A stretch of DNA of 64,000 bases from an uncultured Kordiimonas sp. (GCA_947503625.1 CANNEK010000001.1:986152-1050151); one strand, 5' to 3'. Shown: positions 1-9,121, numbered from the stretch's first letter. A program made the numbers and translations. Notes: generated from the sequence alone by a model not told the origin.

Positions 1-2
1 CA

Positions 3-590
3 AGACTGACAACCGAAGCGGTTGAGAAATCCGGAAATGTCTCTCGCCAGATTTCGGTCTTGTCCGAGCGAACACAGGACATCGGTTCGGTCGTTTCATT
101 GATTACCGAGATTGCAGAACAGACAAACCTGCTGGCTTTGAATGCCACCATCGAGGCAGCCCGTGCCGGCGAGGTCGGGCGGGGTTTTGCGGTTGTGGCA
201 ACGGAAGTGAAAAGCCTTGCCGGGCAGTCCGCGCAGGCGGCGGAAGGTATCCATGAACGCATCGGCGCGGTGCAGGACGCCACCAGGGACGCCGTGAACG
301 CCATGCAGTCGATCAATGATGTCATCAAATCCATCAACCAGGGCTCGTCCGCGATTGCGGCGGCTGTTGACCAGCAGGATGCGGCAACCCGGGATATCGC
401 GAATTCGGTCCGGCAGGCATCAGACGGCACGCGCGCCACGGCGGAAGGTGCTGTTGATGTTGAAGGCAGCGCCCGCAATTCGGAAGAAGCCGCGACAACT
501 GTACTGGCGGCGGTCGAGCAGCTTGAAATCCTTTCAAAAACACTCAACGAGCATACGGATAGCTTTCTCGCACGGGTGCGCACGGGCTGA
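3..590 (+). CDS. Methyl-accepting chemotaxis protein, C-terminal signalling fragment (5' truncated)
   Basis: This is the cytoplasmic signalling end of a chemotaxis receptor, which controls CheA through CheW. The frame is open to the left window edge, so sensor and membrane parts are missing. The conserved hairpin tip is plain, with [19 protein letters not shown] followed by GRGFAVVA and EVKSLA. Heptad-rich coiled-coil helix follows down to the stop at 588-590. No NWETF-like CheR/CheB tether is seen at the C-terminus. Nothing can be said about the ligand. The family call is secure; the gene start lies outside the window. Confidence 0.95.
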   Translation, partial: RLTTEAVEKSGNVSRQISVLSERTQDIGSVVSLITEIAEQTNLLALNATIEAARAGEVGRGFAVVATEVKSLAGQSAQAAEGIHERIGAVQDATRDAVNAMQSINDVIKSINQGSSAIAAAVDQQDAATRDIANSVRQASDGTRATAEGAVDVEGSARNSEEAATTVLAAVEQLEILSKTLNEHTDSFLARVRTG

Positions 591-635
591 CTGAAAACCT
601 GCAACGATTTAACACAGATAGTCGTGGGCTTGTTG

Positions 636-1607
636 TCAGAACCACTTTAGTTTTCTGAAAAGCCACACTTGCAGAAGAACAAGGACGGCAAGCCCCGAAA
701 CAAATATCCAGAAGGCATTTTCTTCTTCGGCCCCCGGGATACCGCCGACATTGATACCCAGCAGGCCGGTCAAAAAGCCAAGCGGTAAAAATACGGCAGC
801 GATAACCGACAGGACATACATGTTCTTGTTCAATTTGTCAGAGAGCATGGTGGCAAGCTCGTCTTTCACAATCTGGGCACGTTCTCTTATGGCATCAAGG
901 TCTTCCACATAGCGCTTTATCCGGTTGAAACTCTCCTGCAACGAGCGGCGGTGCCGCAGGTTCAGCCACTCTGCCTCCATGCCCTGAAGCTGCATGATGG
1001 CATCACGTTGCGGTGCCATATAGCGCCTGAAGATGATGGCCTGCTTGCGAGTTTGCGTTATGGAGTGTCGAAGGGCCGCATCAGCATGATCCAGAATTTG
1101 CTCTTCGATGGTGTCGGTTGCTTCATCCAGTGCAGAAAGAACCGTTTCTATGCGCGCAAACATATTGGCGACCAACAGCGTGACAAAATCTCCGGCATCC
1201 TTTGGCCCCTTGCCTGCGACAAGCTTTTCCTCGATGTCCCGGACCGCCTTCAGCTTACGCTTGCGAACACTGATGATGCGGTGTGGATCGACCCATAATC
1301 GGATTGAAACCATGTCCTCCGGGCTTGCATCCTCATTCAGGTTCACACCTCTCAGGATGAGGATCGCACCGTCACCGATTTGCGTAAGTCTCGGACTGGT
1401 TTCCTCCGCCAGAAGTGCCTCGCAGATGAAGGGGTCCAGATAGGAAATCTCTTGTTCGAGCCACGCGCGGGTGCCTTCATGGTTGGCATCAAGATGCACC
1501 CAGGCAATATCGTCGGCTTTAATACATGCGCTGGCCTCGGATGGTTTGAGCGCCGCGCCGCCGCCATTACCGTCAAATGCATAACTGAACAATATGGGAT
1601 CGCTCAT
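636..1607 (-). CDS. CorA/ZntB-type divalent cation transporter
   Basis: A 323-residue inner-membrane protein of the CorA superfamily, which moves Mg2+, Zn2+ or related cations as a pentamer. A long charged cytoplasmic domain is followed by two C-terminal membrane segments. The signature loop between them reads GINVGGIPG instead of the GMN of classical CorA, as in ZntB-like members. The C-terminus ends in basic and aromatic residues (FRKLKWF). Its ATG overlaps the stop codon of the upstream mscS-type gene by four bases, so the two genes are probably translationally coupled. Which ion is carried, and in which direction, cannot be told from the sequence. Confidence 0.88.
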   Translation of the reverse strand: MSDPILFSYAFDGNGGGAALKPSEASACIKADDIAWVHLDANHEGTRAWLEQEISYLDPFICEALLAEETSPRLTQIGDGAILILRGVNLNEDASPEDMVSIRLWVDPHRIISVRKRKLKAVRDIEEKLVAGKGPKDAGDFVTLLVANMFARIETVLSALDEATDTIEEQILDHADAALRHSITQTRKQAIIFRRYMAPQRDAIMQLQGMEAEWLNLRHRRSLQESFNRIKRYVEDLDAIRERAQIVKDELATMLSDKLNKNMYVLSVIAAVFLPLGFLTGLLGINVGGIPGAEEENAFWIFVSGLAVLVLLQVWLFRKLKWF

Positions 1608-2569
1608 GATCGCGGCTCCTCAGTTTTGAGATGGACATCCTGTTGAGGGAATGGAATTTCAATACCTTTGGTTTTGAAATTACGCCAGATGGCGCGCATC
1701 ACGTCGCTTTGCGGCTCGTACCTGCCAAGTGTAACGTCCTCAACCCAGAACTGTAGCAGCAGATTGATAGAGCTGTCGGCAAATTGGCGAACGAAACAAA
1801 CAGGCACGGGGTCGGGCGCGCATCGCGGATGCGCACGGGCTGCTTCCAGCATGATTTCCATGGCAAGGTCAACGTCACTTGAATAAGAGATGCCTACGAA
1901 AATTTCTATGCGCCCCTGCTTGTTTGTGTATGTCCAGTTGGTCACGCGGGAGGTCATGAAATCCTCGTTGGGGATCATGACTTCACGACCGTCGGGTGTT
2001 TCAAGCAACGTATAGCGGGCGCCAGTATGGCGAATGAAACCGAAGGTATTGTCAGACAGTTCAACAAGGTCACCATCTTCGATAGACTTCTCAAAAAGCA
2101 GGATAATACCGCTGATAAAATTGGATGCAATTTTCTGGAGGCCAAAGCCAACACCAATACCTACCGCACCGCTAAAAATGGTGAGGGTCGTAAGATCAAA
2201 ACCAAAAACATCAAGCGCAACAGTTGCAGCCGCGAAATAGATGATAATCTGGACCGTCTTAACCACAAGCGAACGATTGCTTGATTTAATGCGTTTGATG
2301 GCATTGATACGGCTGGATACAACTTGCGACACAATGCCGGCAAGCCAAAACACCAAAATGATAGTAAAAAATGCGCGCAGCAGCAGATAAGCTGAAAAGC
2401 GCATCTCACCAAGCTGAAAACTCAACTGGTCAGAATTCAGAAAACCAATTATCGGTTCGAGATAATCTAAAAACCCGAGGCCAAAAAAAGCTGCTGTCGC
2501 TAGCAGAATAAGAACAATAGCAATCCAGGACTTGGGCTTCAGGATTGTGCCTACAAATTTGCTGCTCAT
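1604..2569 (-). CDS. MscS-family mechanosensitive ion channel
   Basis: About 321 residues. Several N-terminal hydrophobic helices are followed by the Gly/Ala-rich pore helix (GAVGIGVGFGLQKIASNF) and the soluble beta/alpha-beta domain (VMIPNEDF, VTNWTY). Such channels open under membrane tension and release solutes on osmotic downshock. I chose the ATG at 2569 because GAGGGG precedes it by about ten bases; in-frame starts further upstream, to 2623, lack a comparable site. It overlaps the downstream CorA-type gene by ATGA, which suggests one stress or ion-homeostasis operon. The region upstream is shared with the divergent M24 peptidase gene. Confidence 0.9.
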   Translation of the reverse strand: MSSKFVGTILKPKSWIAIVLILLATAAFFGLGFLDYLEPIIGFLNSDQLSFQLGEMRFSAYLLLRAFFTIILVFWLAGIVSQVVSSRINAIKRIKSSNRSLVVKTVQIIIYFAAATVALDVFGFDLTTLTIFSGAVGIGVGFGLQKIASNFISGIILLFEKSIEDGDLVELSDNTFGFIRHTGARYTLLETPDGREVMIPNEDFMTSRVTNWTYTNKQGRIEIFVGISYSSDVDLAMEIMLEAARAHPRCAPDPVPVCFVRQFADSSINLLLQFWVEDVTLGRYEPQSDVMRAIWRNFKTKGIEIPFPQQDVHLKTEEPRS

Positions 2570-2791
2570 ACGGCGCTTCCCCTCTTCGACAAAGAGCCTA
2601 ACCATAAACTGCCCACGGTTCAATGAGGCACAAAGTGAGCCAGGACCGCAAAGAAGACCAGTGGGCCGACACCCAGTTCACTTCCGCAAATCTTCGGGGC
2701 GGCATGACAATAACGAAGACTACAATCAAGCTGTCTTAATTCCTGACTGAAAACCCCGGAAACTTTCTGGCCAGCCAGCCCGATCTGCCCT

Positions 2792-2808
2792 ACCCTGAAC
2801 GTCAGGGT
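2792..2808. repeat. Perfect inverted repeat ahead of the M24 peptidase gene
   Basis: ACCCTGA-ACG-TCAGGGT is a 7-bp perfect inverted repeat with a 3-nt centre. It lies just upstream of the AAGGGA ribosome-binding site of the gene starting at 2831. It could be an operator or a 5'-leader hairpin. No regulator is recognised for it. Confidence 0.4.
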
Positions 2809-2830
2809 CAGGTTTCAAGAAGGGAAAGAC

Positions 2831-4117
2831 ATGATACGGTTTGTTGTCGGGCTTATGATGATGGGTGTTTGGCTACCCGCTGCAATGGCAGCCGACGGTT
2901 CGCCGTGGCCCGAAATACGCAACGAACGTATCGCCAGCCTGTTGCCCGAGGCCCTGAAAGCCACCAACACAGACCTGTGGATGGTGATTTGCCGCGAAAA
3001 CAACAACGACCCGCTGGCCGACCATGTGGGGTGTGAAAACGCGGGCTCCACTGCCGCCTTCATGTTCTATGTGGATGATACGGGCTTTCACTCTCTTGTG
3101 TTCTCCCCCGCAGGCGAAGCAACCGCGCTCGATAGTCTGGACATCCACGACACTGTCATGCCTGTGCCGCGCGGGGAAAGTGCGGTCGGGAAAGCTGCGG
3201 ACTTCATCCGGCAAAAGGACTTCGGCTCTATTGCTGTCAATATGTCGGATAATAACGCGCAGGCTGATGGTCTTAGCCACACGCAGTGGCAAACCCTGAC
3301 CAGCCTTATGGGGCCTGATGTCAACGGCCGGTTAAAATCATCTGAAGAGCTGGTGTACGAGTGGCTGTCGATCAAACTGCCTGCGGAAGTCGAGATCATG
3401 CGGCAGGCGGCGGAAATGACCGCTGCACTGGAAATTGAAGCCTATAAGCAGGTGGTTCCCGGCACGTCAACAGATGCCGATATTGCCGGGTTTCTGAAAA
3501 AACGCATGCAGGAGCTTGGCGTGACCGACGCATGGGCCCCGGACCAGAACCCGAATGTCAACTCCGGGCCGGATCGCGGGCATTCAAACGCCACGGACAA
3601 AATCATTATGCCGGGCGATGTGATCCAGATCGATTTCGGCATCAAGCTGCACAATCGCTGGGTCAGCGATATTCAGCGCTTTGCCTATGTTCTGAAGCCG
3701 GGCGAAACACAGGCACCTGATGATATTCAATACTATTGGGATAGTGCACGGGCTGGTGGCTATGCCGCGTTTCAGGCGATGCGCCCCGGTGTGAAAGGCA
3801 TTGAAGTGGATGCGGCGCAAAGCAAGCTTATGGAAGCGGCCGGTTCGGAATATGTGCCTTGGTCAACAGGCCACCCCGTTGGGTATGTGGCGCATGACAC
3901 GGGTCCAAACCTTGGCGGTTCCAGAACACAAAGCGTGCGCCCGGCTGCGCAAAAGTGCCTGAAGGCCGGGATGGTATTTGCGTTTGATGGTTTCCACAGC
4001 TGGAAGCGCACTGATGGCACCTTCAAAACCATTTCCGTGGAGGAAATGGCTGTCATCACAGAAACCGGCGCCGAGTATCTCATTCCGCGCCAGATGGACC
4101 TTGTTCTGATACCCTGA
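2831..4117 (+). CDS. Secreted M24-family metallopeptidase (Xaa-Pro aminopeptidase-like)
   Basis: A 428-residue protein with a Sec signal peptide (cleavage likely after AMA, residue 20), so it probably acts in the periplasm. Residues from about 180 form a pita-bread M24 domain. Predicted metal ligands are D268 (QIDFG), D280 (SDIQRF), H348 (GHPVG) and E404/E405 (SVEEMAV). The fourth ligand, usually Glu in a TIEPG-like strand, appears to be D386 in FAFDGFH. The N-terminal part resembles the creatinase-type domain of Xaa-Pro peptidases. AAGGGA precedes the ATG. The substrate is not known; proline peptidase activity is inferred from the family only. Confidence 0.85.
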   Translation: MIRFVVGLMMMGVWLPAAMAADGSPWPEIRNERIASLLPEALKATNTDLWMVICRENNNDPLADHVGCENAGSTAAFMFYVDDTGFHSLVFSPAGEATALDSLDIHDTVMPVPRGESAVGKAADFIRQKDFGSIAVNMSDNNAQADGLSHTQWQTLTSLMGPDVNGRLKSSEELVYEWLSIKLPAEVEIMRQAAEMTAALEIEAYKQVVPGTSTDADIAGFLKKRMQELGVTDAWAPDQNPNVNSGPDRGHSNATDKIIMPGDVIQIDFGIKLHNRWVSDIQRFAYVLKPGETQAPDDIQYYWDSARAGGYAAFQAMRPGVKGIEVDAAQSKLMEAAGSEYVPWSTGHPVGYVAHDTGPNLGGSRTQSVRPAAQKCLKAGMVFAFDGFHSWKRTDGTFKTISVEEMAVITETGAEYLIPRQMDLVLIP

Positions 4118-4152
4118 CAATCGCGGCAGTTATCTATTTTGGAGACAAATGA

Positions 4153-4869
4153 TCAGCGCCCGGACTGAGCACGAATTGCGTCCCTCAGCTTGCCCATCAG
4201 GACCTGGTCTTTTTCTGGCAAAAAGCCTTCATCGGCGAGTTTCGCGAGATACCCGGCCAGAAACGCGAACGGAATTTCAAGCTGCATGTCCATCGATATT
4301 TTCGAGTGCATTGTCAGCCTGATGCTACTGCCGAAGCGAACAGGTTTCACAAGGCCAGACGTGTCAATCGGAATGGTGAGTTCTTCGATGGAGTCAAAAC
4401 GAGCCTTGCGTGTCAGTGTGTCTGAGTACTGGCTGGCCAGTTCCACTGGCACGTCTTTTTTGTGATACTGAAGGGTGTATCCATTCCATTGACGCTTGCG
4501 CGCGCTGCCGGTTTTACGCGGGGAAGACGGAAGAAGGGTATTTGCGTCCTCGACCGCCTCCGACGACCTGGTTTTCACAACAATCCTTGACATCGACGTA
4601 CCGGAAGCCTTGTCCAGATCGGTGACGATACAATATTCGATCCTGCCTCGTGCGCCCAGTACCACGTAGCTTTTTATTGTGATCGTCCGGCTGGTTGCCC
4701 GCTTGATGGTGGCCTTTTCCCGTTCGCCAACATCAGTGAGGCGAAAGGAGCGCTCCAGCATTCTGTGCATGTCTTCGATGCTTTGGCCTGCCGCCTTTTT
4801 TGCGGATTCGCCGGCTGATAATGGCATAGCAAGGCCACACACCAAAAACACGATGGTCAAAAGTTTCAT
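4153..4869 (-). CDS. Secreted protein of unknown function
   Basis: I do not recognise this 238-residue protein. It has a clear signal peptide (hydrophobic stretch at residues 3-15, cleavage likely after LSA near residue 19). The mature part is rich in Lys, Arg, Thr and Ser, with alternating beta-type segments (for example RTITIKSYVVLG and SIRLTMHSKISMDMQLEI) and no membrane helix. A GGGGG-containing site precedes the ATG at 4869; the frame continues to 4989, but that extension would bury the signal peptide. It faces the M24 gene convergently with 35 bases between. It may be a periplasmic or lipid-handling beta protein, but this is a guess. Confidence 0.6.
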   Translation of the reverse strand: MKLLTIVFLVCGLAMPLSAGESAKKAAGQSIEDMHRMLERSFRLTDVGEREKATIKRATSRTITIKSYVVLGARGRIEYCIVTDLDKASGTSMSRIVVKTRSSEAVEDANTLLPSSPRKTGSARKRQWNGYTLQYHKKDVPVELASQYSDTLTRKARFDSIEELTIPIDTSGLVKPVRFGSSIRLTMHSKISMDMQLEIPFAFLAGYLAKLADEGFLPEKDQVLMGKLRDAIRAQSGR

Positions 4870-4960
4870 AAGTTTACCCCCGTCATTTCGGGCACTGACA
4901 AAACAAATCAATCCCCAAAAACAACGCTGTGGTATCACAAGCTGCATTTTGTGCAAGTGC

Positions 4961-4979
4961 CATCGGGAAAGACCCGATG
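4961..4979. repeat. Perfect inverted repeat (possible hairpin) between two secreted-protein genes
   Basis: CATCGGG-AAAGA-CCCGATG has a 7-bp stem with a 5-nt loop. It lies downstream of the alpha/beta hydrolase gene and upstream of the unknown secreted protein gene on the minus strand. No T-run follows on the minus strand, so it is not a typical intrinsic terminator. Confidence 0.35.
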
Positions 4980-5047
4980 AAAAGGGCATGAAAGCCGGTG
5001 TGACAAAAAGCAGCAGCAGGTTTTCCTATGAGTGCCGCGGGTCTGTT

Positions 5048-5896
5048 TTATTCCGGCAACCCCCTGATCCAGTCCGTCACCATGCTGAAGGTTTCTGACA
5101 TATTGTTATGGCCGAGGTTTGAAAACAGCGCATATTCATAGTCATGGCCTTTTGCCATGAGAGCGGCAAGCCGCTCGATCGACAAATCAACAGGCACGCT
5201 GCCGTCCTGCGCACCAAACACCCACAAACCGGGGATATCAAGTGCTGCCAAATTGTCGCTCGGGTCACTGTCTTTGCCAAGAAAGTCCGGCCAGATGTAT
5301 GGAGTGGTTCGGGCGGCCAGCGCTTCGCGGTAGCCTGGCACTCGCCTGGCATCAAGGTCAGCAGTGTATTTGCTGAAAATGTCTTCTTCACTCACTTTGC
5401 ATACCGGGCCACTCCAGAGCACCATAAAGTCTGCTCCCTCTGATTGCCGGGCCGATTTTTGGGCGGCGAGCGGCACAATCCATCCGGCCTGGCTGATGCC
5501 TGCAAGCCCAAGTGCCACATCTTTTGTTTTCGAATGCACCCGCAGCTTTTCAAACGCGGCAAGTGCGTCGTCCGCCAATAGGGTGATATTTTGTTCACTA
5601 ACGCTTTGATTACCCTCATATGTGCCCCCCGAACGCCCAACTCCGCGTTTATCATACACAAGAGCTGCGATACCCTCGGAAGCAAAGCGCTGCGCCCAAT
5701 GCATAGAGCGTTTCTGCGGGCCGGATCCGTGCACAAACACCACGGCAGCATGAATGGGTCCTTCTGCCGGCATCACAAGCGAGCCGGAAAGGCGCACCCC
5801 ATGGCTGGAAAACCCGAGATCCTTAACGACAGTATCCTCACCGTAAGCCGGAAAGTTCAGGAAAAAAATCAAAGCCAACATCAATAATCTATTCAT
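5048..5896 (-). CDS. Secreted alpha/beta hydrolase (dienelactone-hydrolase/serine-aminopeptidase type)
   Basis: A 282-residue protein with an N-terminal signal peptide (MNRLLMLALIFFLNFPAYG), so periplasmic. It has the alpha/beta hydrolase fold: an HGSGPQ oxyanion strand near residue 56, a GISQAG nucleophile elbow with S135, acid D231 (GAQDGSVP) and H263 (NLGHNN). It probably hydrolyses an ester or a small amide; the substrate cannot be read from the sequence. It is divergent from the molybdenum hydroxylase gene at 6020 and stands 178 bases upstream of the unknown secreted protein on the same strand. The enzyme class is secure and the substrate open. Confidence 0.85.
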   Translation of the reverse strand: MNRLLMLALIFFLNFPAYGEDTVVKDLGFSSHGVRLSGSLVMPAEGPIHAAVVFVHGSGPQKRSMHWAQRFASEGIAALVYDKRGVGRSGGTYEGNQSVSEQNITLLADDALAAFEKLRVHSKTKDVALGLAGISQAGWIVPLAAQKSARQSEGADFMVLWSGPVCKVSEEDIFSKYTADLDARRVPGYREALAARTTPYIWPDFLGKDSDPSDNLAALDIPGLWVFGAQDGSVPVDLSIERLAALMAKGHDYEYALFSNLGHNNMSETFSMVTDWIRGLPE

Positions 5897-6019
5897 CGGT
5901 CACTCCACCACCACAGTTCAGCGCCGACCCCGCCGCATGCACGCTTGGTCGATCAATAATAGGTATTCGAGATAAATATACGTACAAAGGAAGAAAGGCC
6001 AGCAACCAAAAGGCGTCTC

Positions 6020-8290
6020 ATGAACCAACAACAGGCAAAGACCACATCGCTCTCAATGAAAACACTGCTGAACGAAATTGACCCCATTGTAGAGGCTGAA
6101 CCGCATGCAAACCCACGCATGGATCGTCGGACTTTCCTCAAGATAACAGGCGCGGCCGGAGCCGGGCTCATCCTCGCCTTCAACATGGGCAGCAAGGTCA
6201 AGGCGGCCTCGTCCGTTTCCGATGCGGTGCTTAATGCCTACATCCGGATTACGCCGGAAGGTGGCATCTATATCTATTCAAAAAACCCGGAGATCGGTCA
6301 GGGCATCAAAACCGCCATGCCAATGATTGTTGCCGAAGAGCTGGACGCTGACTGGGCCGATGTGATGGTTGAGCAGTCCCCCATCGACGCGGCGCGGTTT
6401 GGACAGCAGGGTGCTGGCGGCTCCCGCTCTATCGCCCGCAACTGGAACACCATGCGCGAGGCCGGGGCGGCAGCGCGGCACATGCTGGTGCAGGCTGCAG
6501 CAGACGAGTGGCGGGTTCCTGTCGCCGAGTGCACCACGGACAAAAGCTTTGTTGTTCACGGGCCCACCGGCCGACGGGCCGCATACGGCGCACTTGCGGA
6601 AACAGCAGCCAGCCTGCCCGTGCCGCCGACCGGGAGCCTGACGTTCAAGAACCGCAAGAACTATACGCTCATTGGTGCGCGCAAAGGCGGGGTCGATAAT
6701 CTGGCCGTCGTGACCGGCAAGCCGCTGTTCGGTATCGACCAGGCCGTGCCCGGCATGCTTTTCGCTGTTTACGAGAAATGCCCTGCTGTCGGGGGCACGG
6801 TCAGGAACGCCAATCTGGATGAAATTCTGGCGCTGCCGGGCGTGAAGCACGCTTTTGTGCTCGACGGCAACGGCAATGACATGGAACTGATGCCCGGTGT
6901 GGCGATTGTCGCGACATCGACCTGGGCTGCTTTTCAGGCAAAGGAACAGCTGCGGGTTGAGTGGGATGAAACAGATGCTTCCAAGGACAGCTGGAATAGC
7001 CTGCAGCAAATGGCACAGACACTGAAGGATCAGCCCGGCGAGAAGGTGTTGCATGAAACCGGGGATGTGGAGGCAGCCGCAGCAGGCGCTGCAACATCCG
7101 TTGAAGCCTTCTACACCTATCATTTTGCCGCCCACGCCAACCTTGAGCCGCAAAACTGCACAGCTTCCTACAAGGACGATGCCATTGAGCTGTGGGTGCC
7201 GACCCAGTCCCCGACGCGCGGCGTCACGGCGGTTGCCCGCCTGCTCGGTATTAGCGAAGACGCGGTAACACTGCATCAAACACGTGTGGGCGGCGGGTTT
7301 GGCCGCCGGCTGGTCAATGATTATGCGTGCGAAGCCGCAGCAATCTCAAGGGCCATCAAGGTGCCGGTCAAGCTGACATGGACCCGCGAAGACGATATGC
7401 AACATGACTTTTACCGCACAGGCGGCTTTCATGCTTTCGCGGGTGGGCTGGACGCGGGCGGCAAGCTCACCGCCTGGCAGGACCATGTGATCACCTTCAG
7501 CAATGACGGCGAAAAGGCCGTAATCGCCGGGGTGCCGCGCCAGCCAGAACACGAATTTCCGGCACATCTGATCGAGAACTTTCGCCTGAGCCAGTCGTTG
7601 CTGCCCTTGAGAACACGGTGCGGCCTGTTGCGCGCGCCGGGCTCAAACACGCGTGCGTGGGCAATCCAGAGCTTCCTGCATGAGCTCTCGGAAGCAGCCG
7701 GGCGGGATCATCTGGAATTTCTGCTGGACGTGATGGGTGAACCAAGATGGTTGCCGCCTCAAACCCCATACGGCCTGAACACAGGCCGCGCTGCTGCTGT
7801 TATCAGGCTGGCGGCGGAAAAGGCCGGCTGGGGCAAGGCCTTGCCGGATGGTCGCGGGCTGGGTTTGGCGTTCCATTTCAGCCACGCGGGGCATTTTGCT
7901 GAAGTCGCCGAAGTCAGCGTGGACGAGGCAAGACAAGTGACGGTGCACCGGGTGACGGTTGCCGCAGACATTGGCCCCATCATCAACATGAGCGGAGTGG
8001 AAAATCAGGTTCAGGGATCGGTTGTTGACGGCCTGAGCGTAATGGCAGAACAGGAAATCACAATGGAACAGGGCCGTATCGAACAGGCCAATTTCGATAC
8101 CTATTCGTTGTTGCGCATGGAAAGCGCCCCGATGGTGGACGTGCATTTCATCCAGAGCGAGAACCCGCCAACGGGTGCAGGCGAGCCCGCGCTGCCGCCG
8201 CTCGCGCCTGCGGTATGCAATGCGATTTTTGCCACTACCGGCCACAGGGTGCGCACGCTACCGCTTTCGAAAGAAGGTTTTTATATCTGA
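6020..8290 (+). CDS. Tat-exported molybdenum hydroxylase large subunit (isoquinoline 1-oxidoreductase beta-like)
   Basis: A 756-residue molybdopterin-binding subunit of the xanthine dehydrogenase/aldehyde oxidase family, closest in layout to IorB-type proteins. A twin-arginine signal (RRTFLKITGAAGAG, from about residue 36) implies export with cofactor bound. Family motifs include GGGFGRR and the C-terminal catalytic Glu in GAGEPALPP (about E722). Such enzymes hydroxylate N-heterocycles or oxidise aldehydes and pass electrons to a small 2Fe-2S subunit. No such subunit lies beside it; the flanking genes are a secreted hydrolase and a convergent acetyltransferase. AAGGCG precedes the ATG. Confidence 0.88.
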   Translation: MNQQQAKTTSLSMKTLLNEIDPIVEAEPHANPRMDRRTFLKITGAAGAGLILAFNMGSKVKAASSVSDAVLNAYIRITPEGGIYIYSKNPEIGQGIKTAMPMIVAEELDADWADVMVEQSPIDAARFGQQGAGGSRSIARNWNTMREAGAAARHMLVQAAADEWRVPVAECTTDKSFVVHGPTGRRAAYGALAETAASLPVPPTGSLTFKNRKNYTLIGARKGGVDNLAVVTGKPLFGIDQAVPGMLFAVYEKCPAVGGTVRNANLDEILALPGVKHAFVLDGNGNDMELMPGVAIVATSTWAAFQAKEQLRVEWDETDASKDSWNSLQQMAQTLKDQPGEKVLHETGDVEAAAAGAATSVEAFYTYHFAAHANLEPQNCTASYKDDAIELWVPTQSPTRGVTAVARLLGISEDAVTLHQTRVGGGFGRRLVNDYACEAAAISRAIKVPVKLTWTREDDMQHDFYRTGGFHAFAGGLDAGGKLTAWQDHVITFSNDGEKAVIAGVPRQPEHEFPAHLIENFRLSQSLLPLRTRCGLLRAPGSNTRAWAIQSFLHELSEAAGRDHLEFLLDVMGEPRWLPPQTPYGLNTGRAAAVIRLAAEKAGWGKALPDGRGLGLAFHFSHAGHFAEVAEVSVDEARQVTVHRVTVAADIGPIINMSGVENQVQGSVVDGLSVMAEQEITMEQGRIEQANFDTYSLLRMESAPMVDVHFIQSENPPTGAGEPALPPLAPAVCNAIFATTGHRVRTLPLSKEGFYI

Positions 8291-8356
8291 GGCCGTCCAA
8301 GCCCAACTGAAAACGGCGAATGCATAAAAGCTGGACGGACAACTGCGGGCAGGGAG

Positions 8357-8812
8357 TTATAGGCGTAGATGAAGAAATTGATTGAATGCAGTGTCCTGAT
8401 AATCAGCAAACGACTGACCGTTTTCAAATCCGTACTTTCTATAAAGGTTGACCGCTGGCTCAAACGCCGGGCCTGTGCCAGTTTCCAGCGAAAGCCTGTG
8501 ATACCCTCGAAGTTTCGCGGTTTGGATGATATGCTCCAGCAATGCTACACCCACGCCTTTGCGCAAATGGCTGGCATGGGTCCGCATTGATTTTATTTCG
8601 CCCGCTTTGACGGACAATTCTTTCAGGGCTCCGAATCCCAGAACTTCACCGCCTTCCCAAGCGACCCAGAAACTGACATTTACGGCTTTTAGCTCACCAA
8701 GGCCCAGCGCATGAACATGCCCTTCAGGAGTGTGTTCATGCATACCTTCAAGATGACTGCGCAAGAGCGCCACAACATCTGGATGAATTAAGTCATCTAA
8801 CAAGATTTTCAT
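8357..8812 (-). CDS. GNAT-family N-acetyltransferase
   Basis: A 151-residue single-domain acetyltransferase using acetyl-CoA. The cofactor-binding motif A is visible as RKGVGVALLEHI, followed by LSLETG and a C-terminal YRKYGF segment typical of the fold. It follows the DUF2160 gene by 15 bases on the same strand and so may be the last gene of the ABC transporter operon. The substrate is unknown; an amine made or imported by the neighbouring genes is possible but unproven. Confidence 0.85.
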   Translation of the reverse strand: MKILLDDLIHPDVVALLRSHLEGMHEHTPEGHVHALGLGELKAVNVSFWVAWEGGEVLGFGALKELSVKAGEIKSMRTHASHLRKGVGVALLEHIIQTAKLRGYHRLSLETGTGPAFEPAVNLYRKYGFENGQSFADYQDTAFNQFLHLRL

Positions 8813-8827
8813 AGGTTTACAGCCAGC

Positions 8828-9121
8828 CTAAACCCAGCGGAAAACAGCGAGAGCATAAAGGCCTGAAATGCCAAGGGCCCAGTAAAGATCGGTGCCGCCA
8901 AAAAAGAGCCAGCCTAGATGGATGAAGGCGCCGCCCAGCAATGAGACAAACAAACGGTCACCCCGCGTGGTTTCAAACCCGAGCACTCCGCGCCGGGGCG
9001 CGCCACCGGGACGTGCGATTTCCCATACGGTCATGGCGATGAGCATGCTGGCGATCACCGCAAAAAAGGTGGCAGTAAAAGGCGTCCACCCCATCCAGGC
9101 GAGATCAAAAGCGTTTTCCAT
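8828..9121 (-). CDS. DUF2160 small membrane protein of a glycerol-type ABC system (GlpU-like)
   Basis: A 97-residue protein with about three hydrophobic helices (residues 14-32, 58-74 and 80-95) and a conserved basic loop (RGDRLFVSLLGG). I recognise it as the DUF2160 family, which accompanies glycerol-type ABC transporters of alphaproteobacteria such as the rhizobial GlpSTPQUV system. Its function there is not established. It follows the second permease gene closely (12 bases), in the same operon as both ATPases and both permeases. In related operons a solute-binding protein gene follows; here an acetyltransferase does. Confidence 0.8.
   Translation of the reverse strand: MENAFDLAWMGWTPFTATFFAVIASMLIAMTVWEIARPGGAPRRGVLGFETTRGDRLFVSLLGGAFIHLGWLFFGGTDLYWALGISGLYALAVFRWV

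Noticed and set aside
6278-7279. A 333-codon minus-strand open frame inside the molybdenum hydroxylase gene
   Set aside because: It is wholly antisense to well-conserved coding sequence and shows no recognisable domain.
8293-8338. CCGTCCA/TGGACGG arms between the molybdenum hydroxylase and acetyltransferase genes as a bidirectional terminator
   Set aside because: The loop is over 30 bases and there is no T-run on either strand, so termination is not supported.
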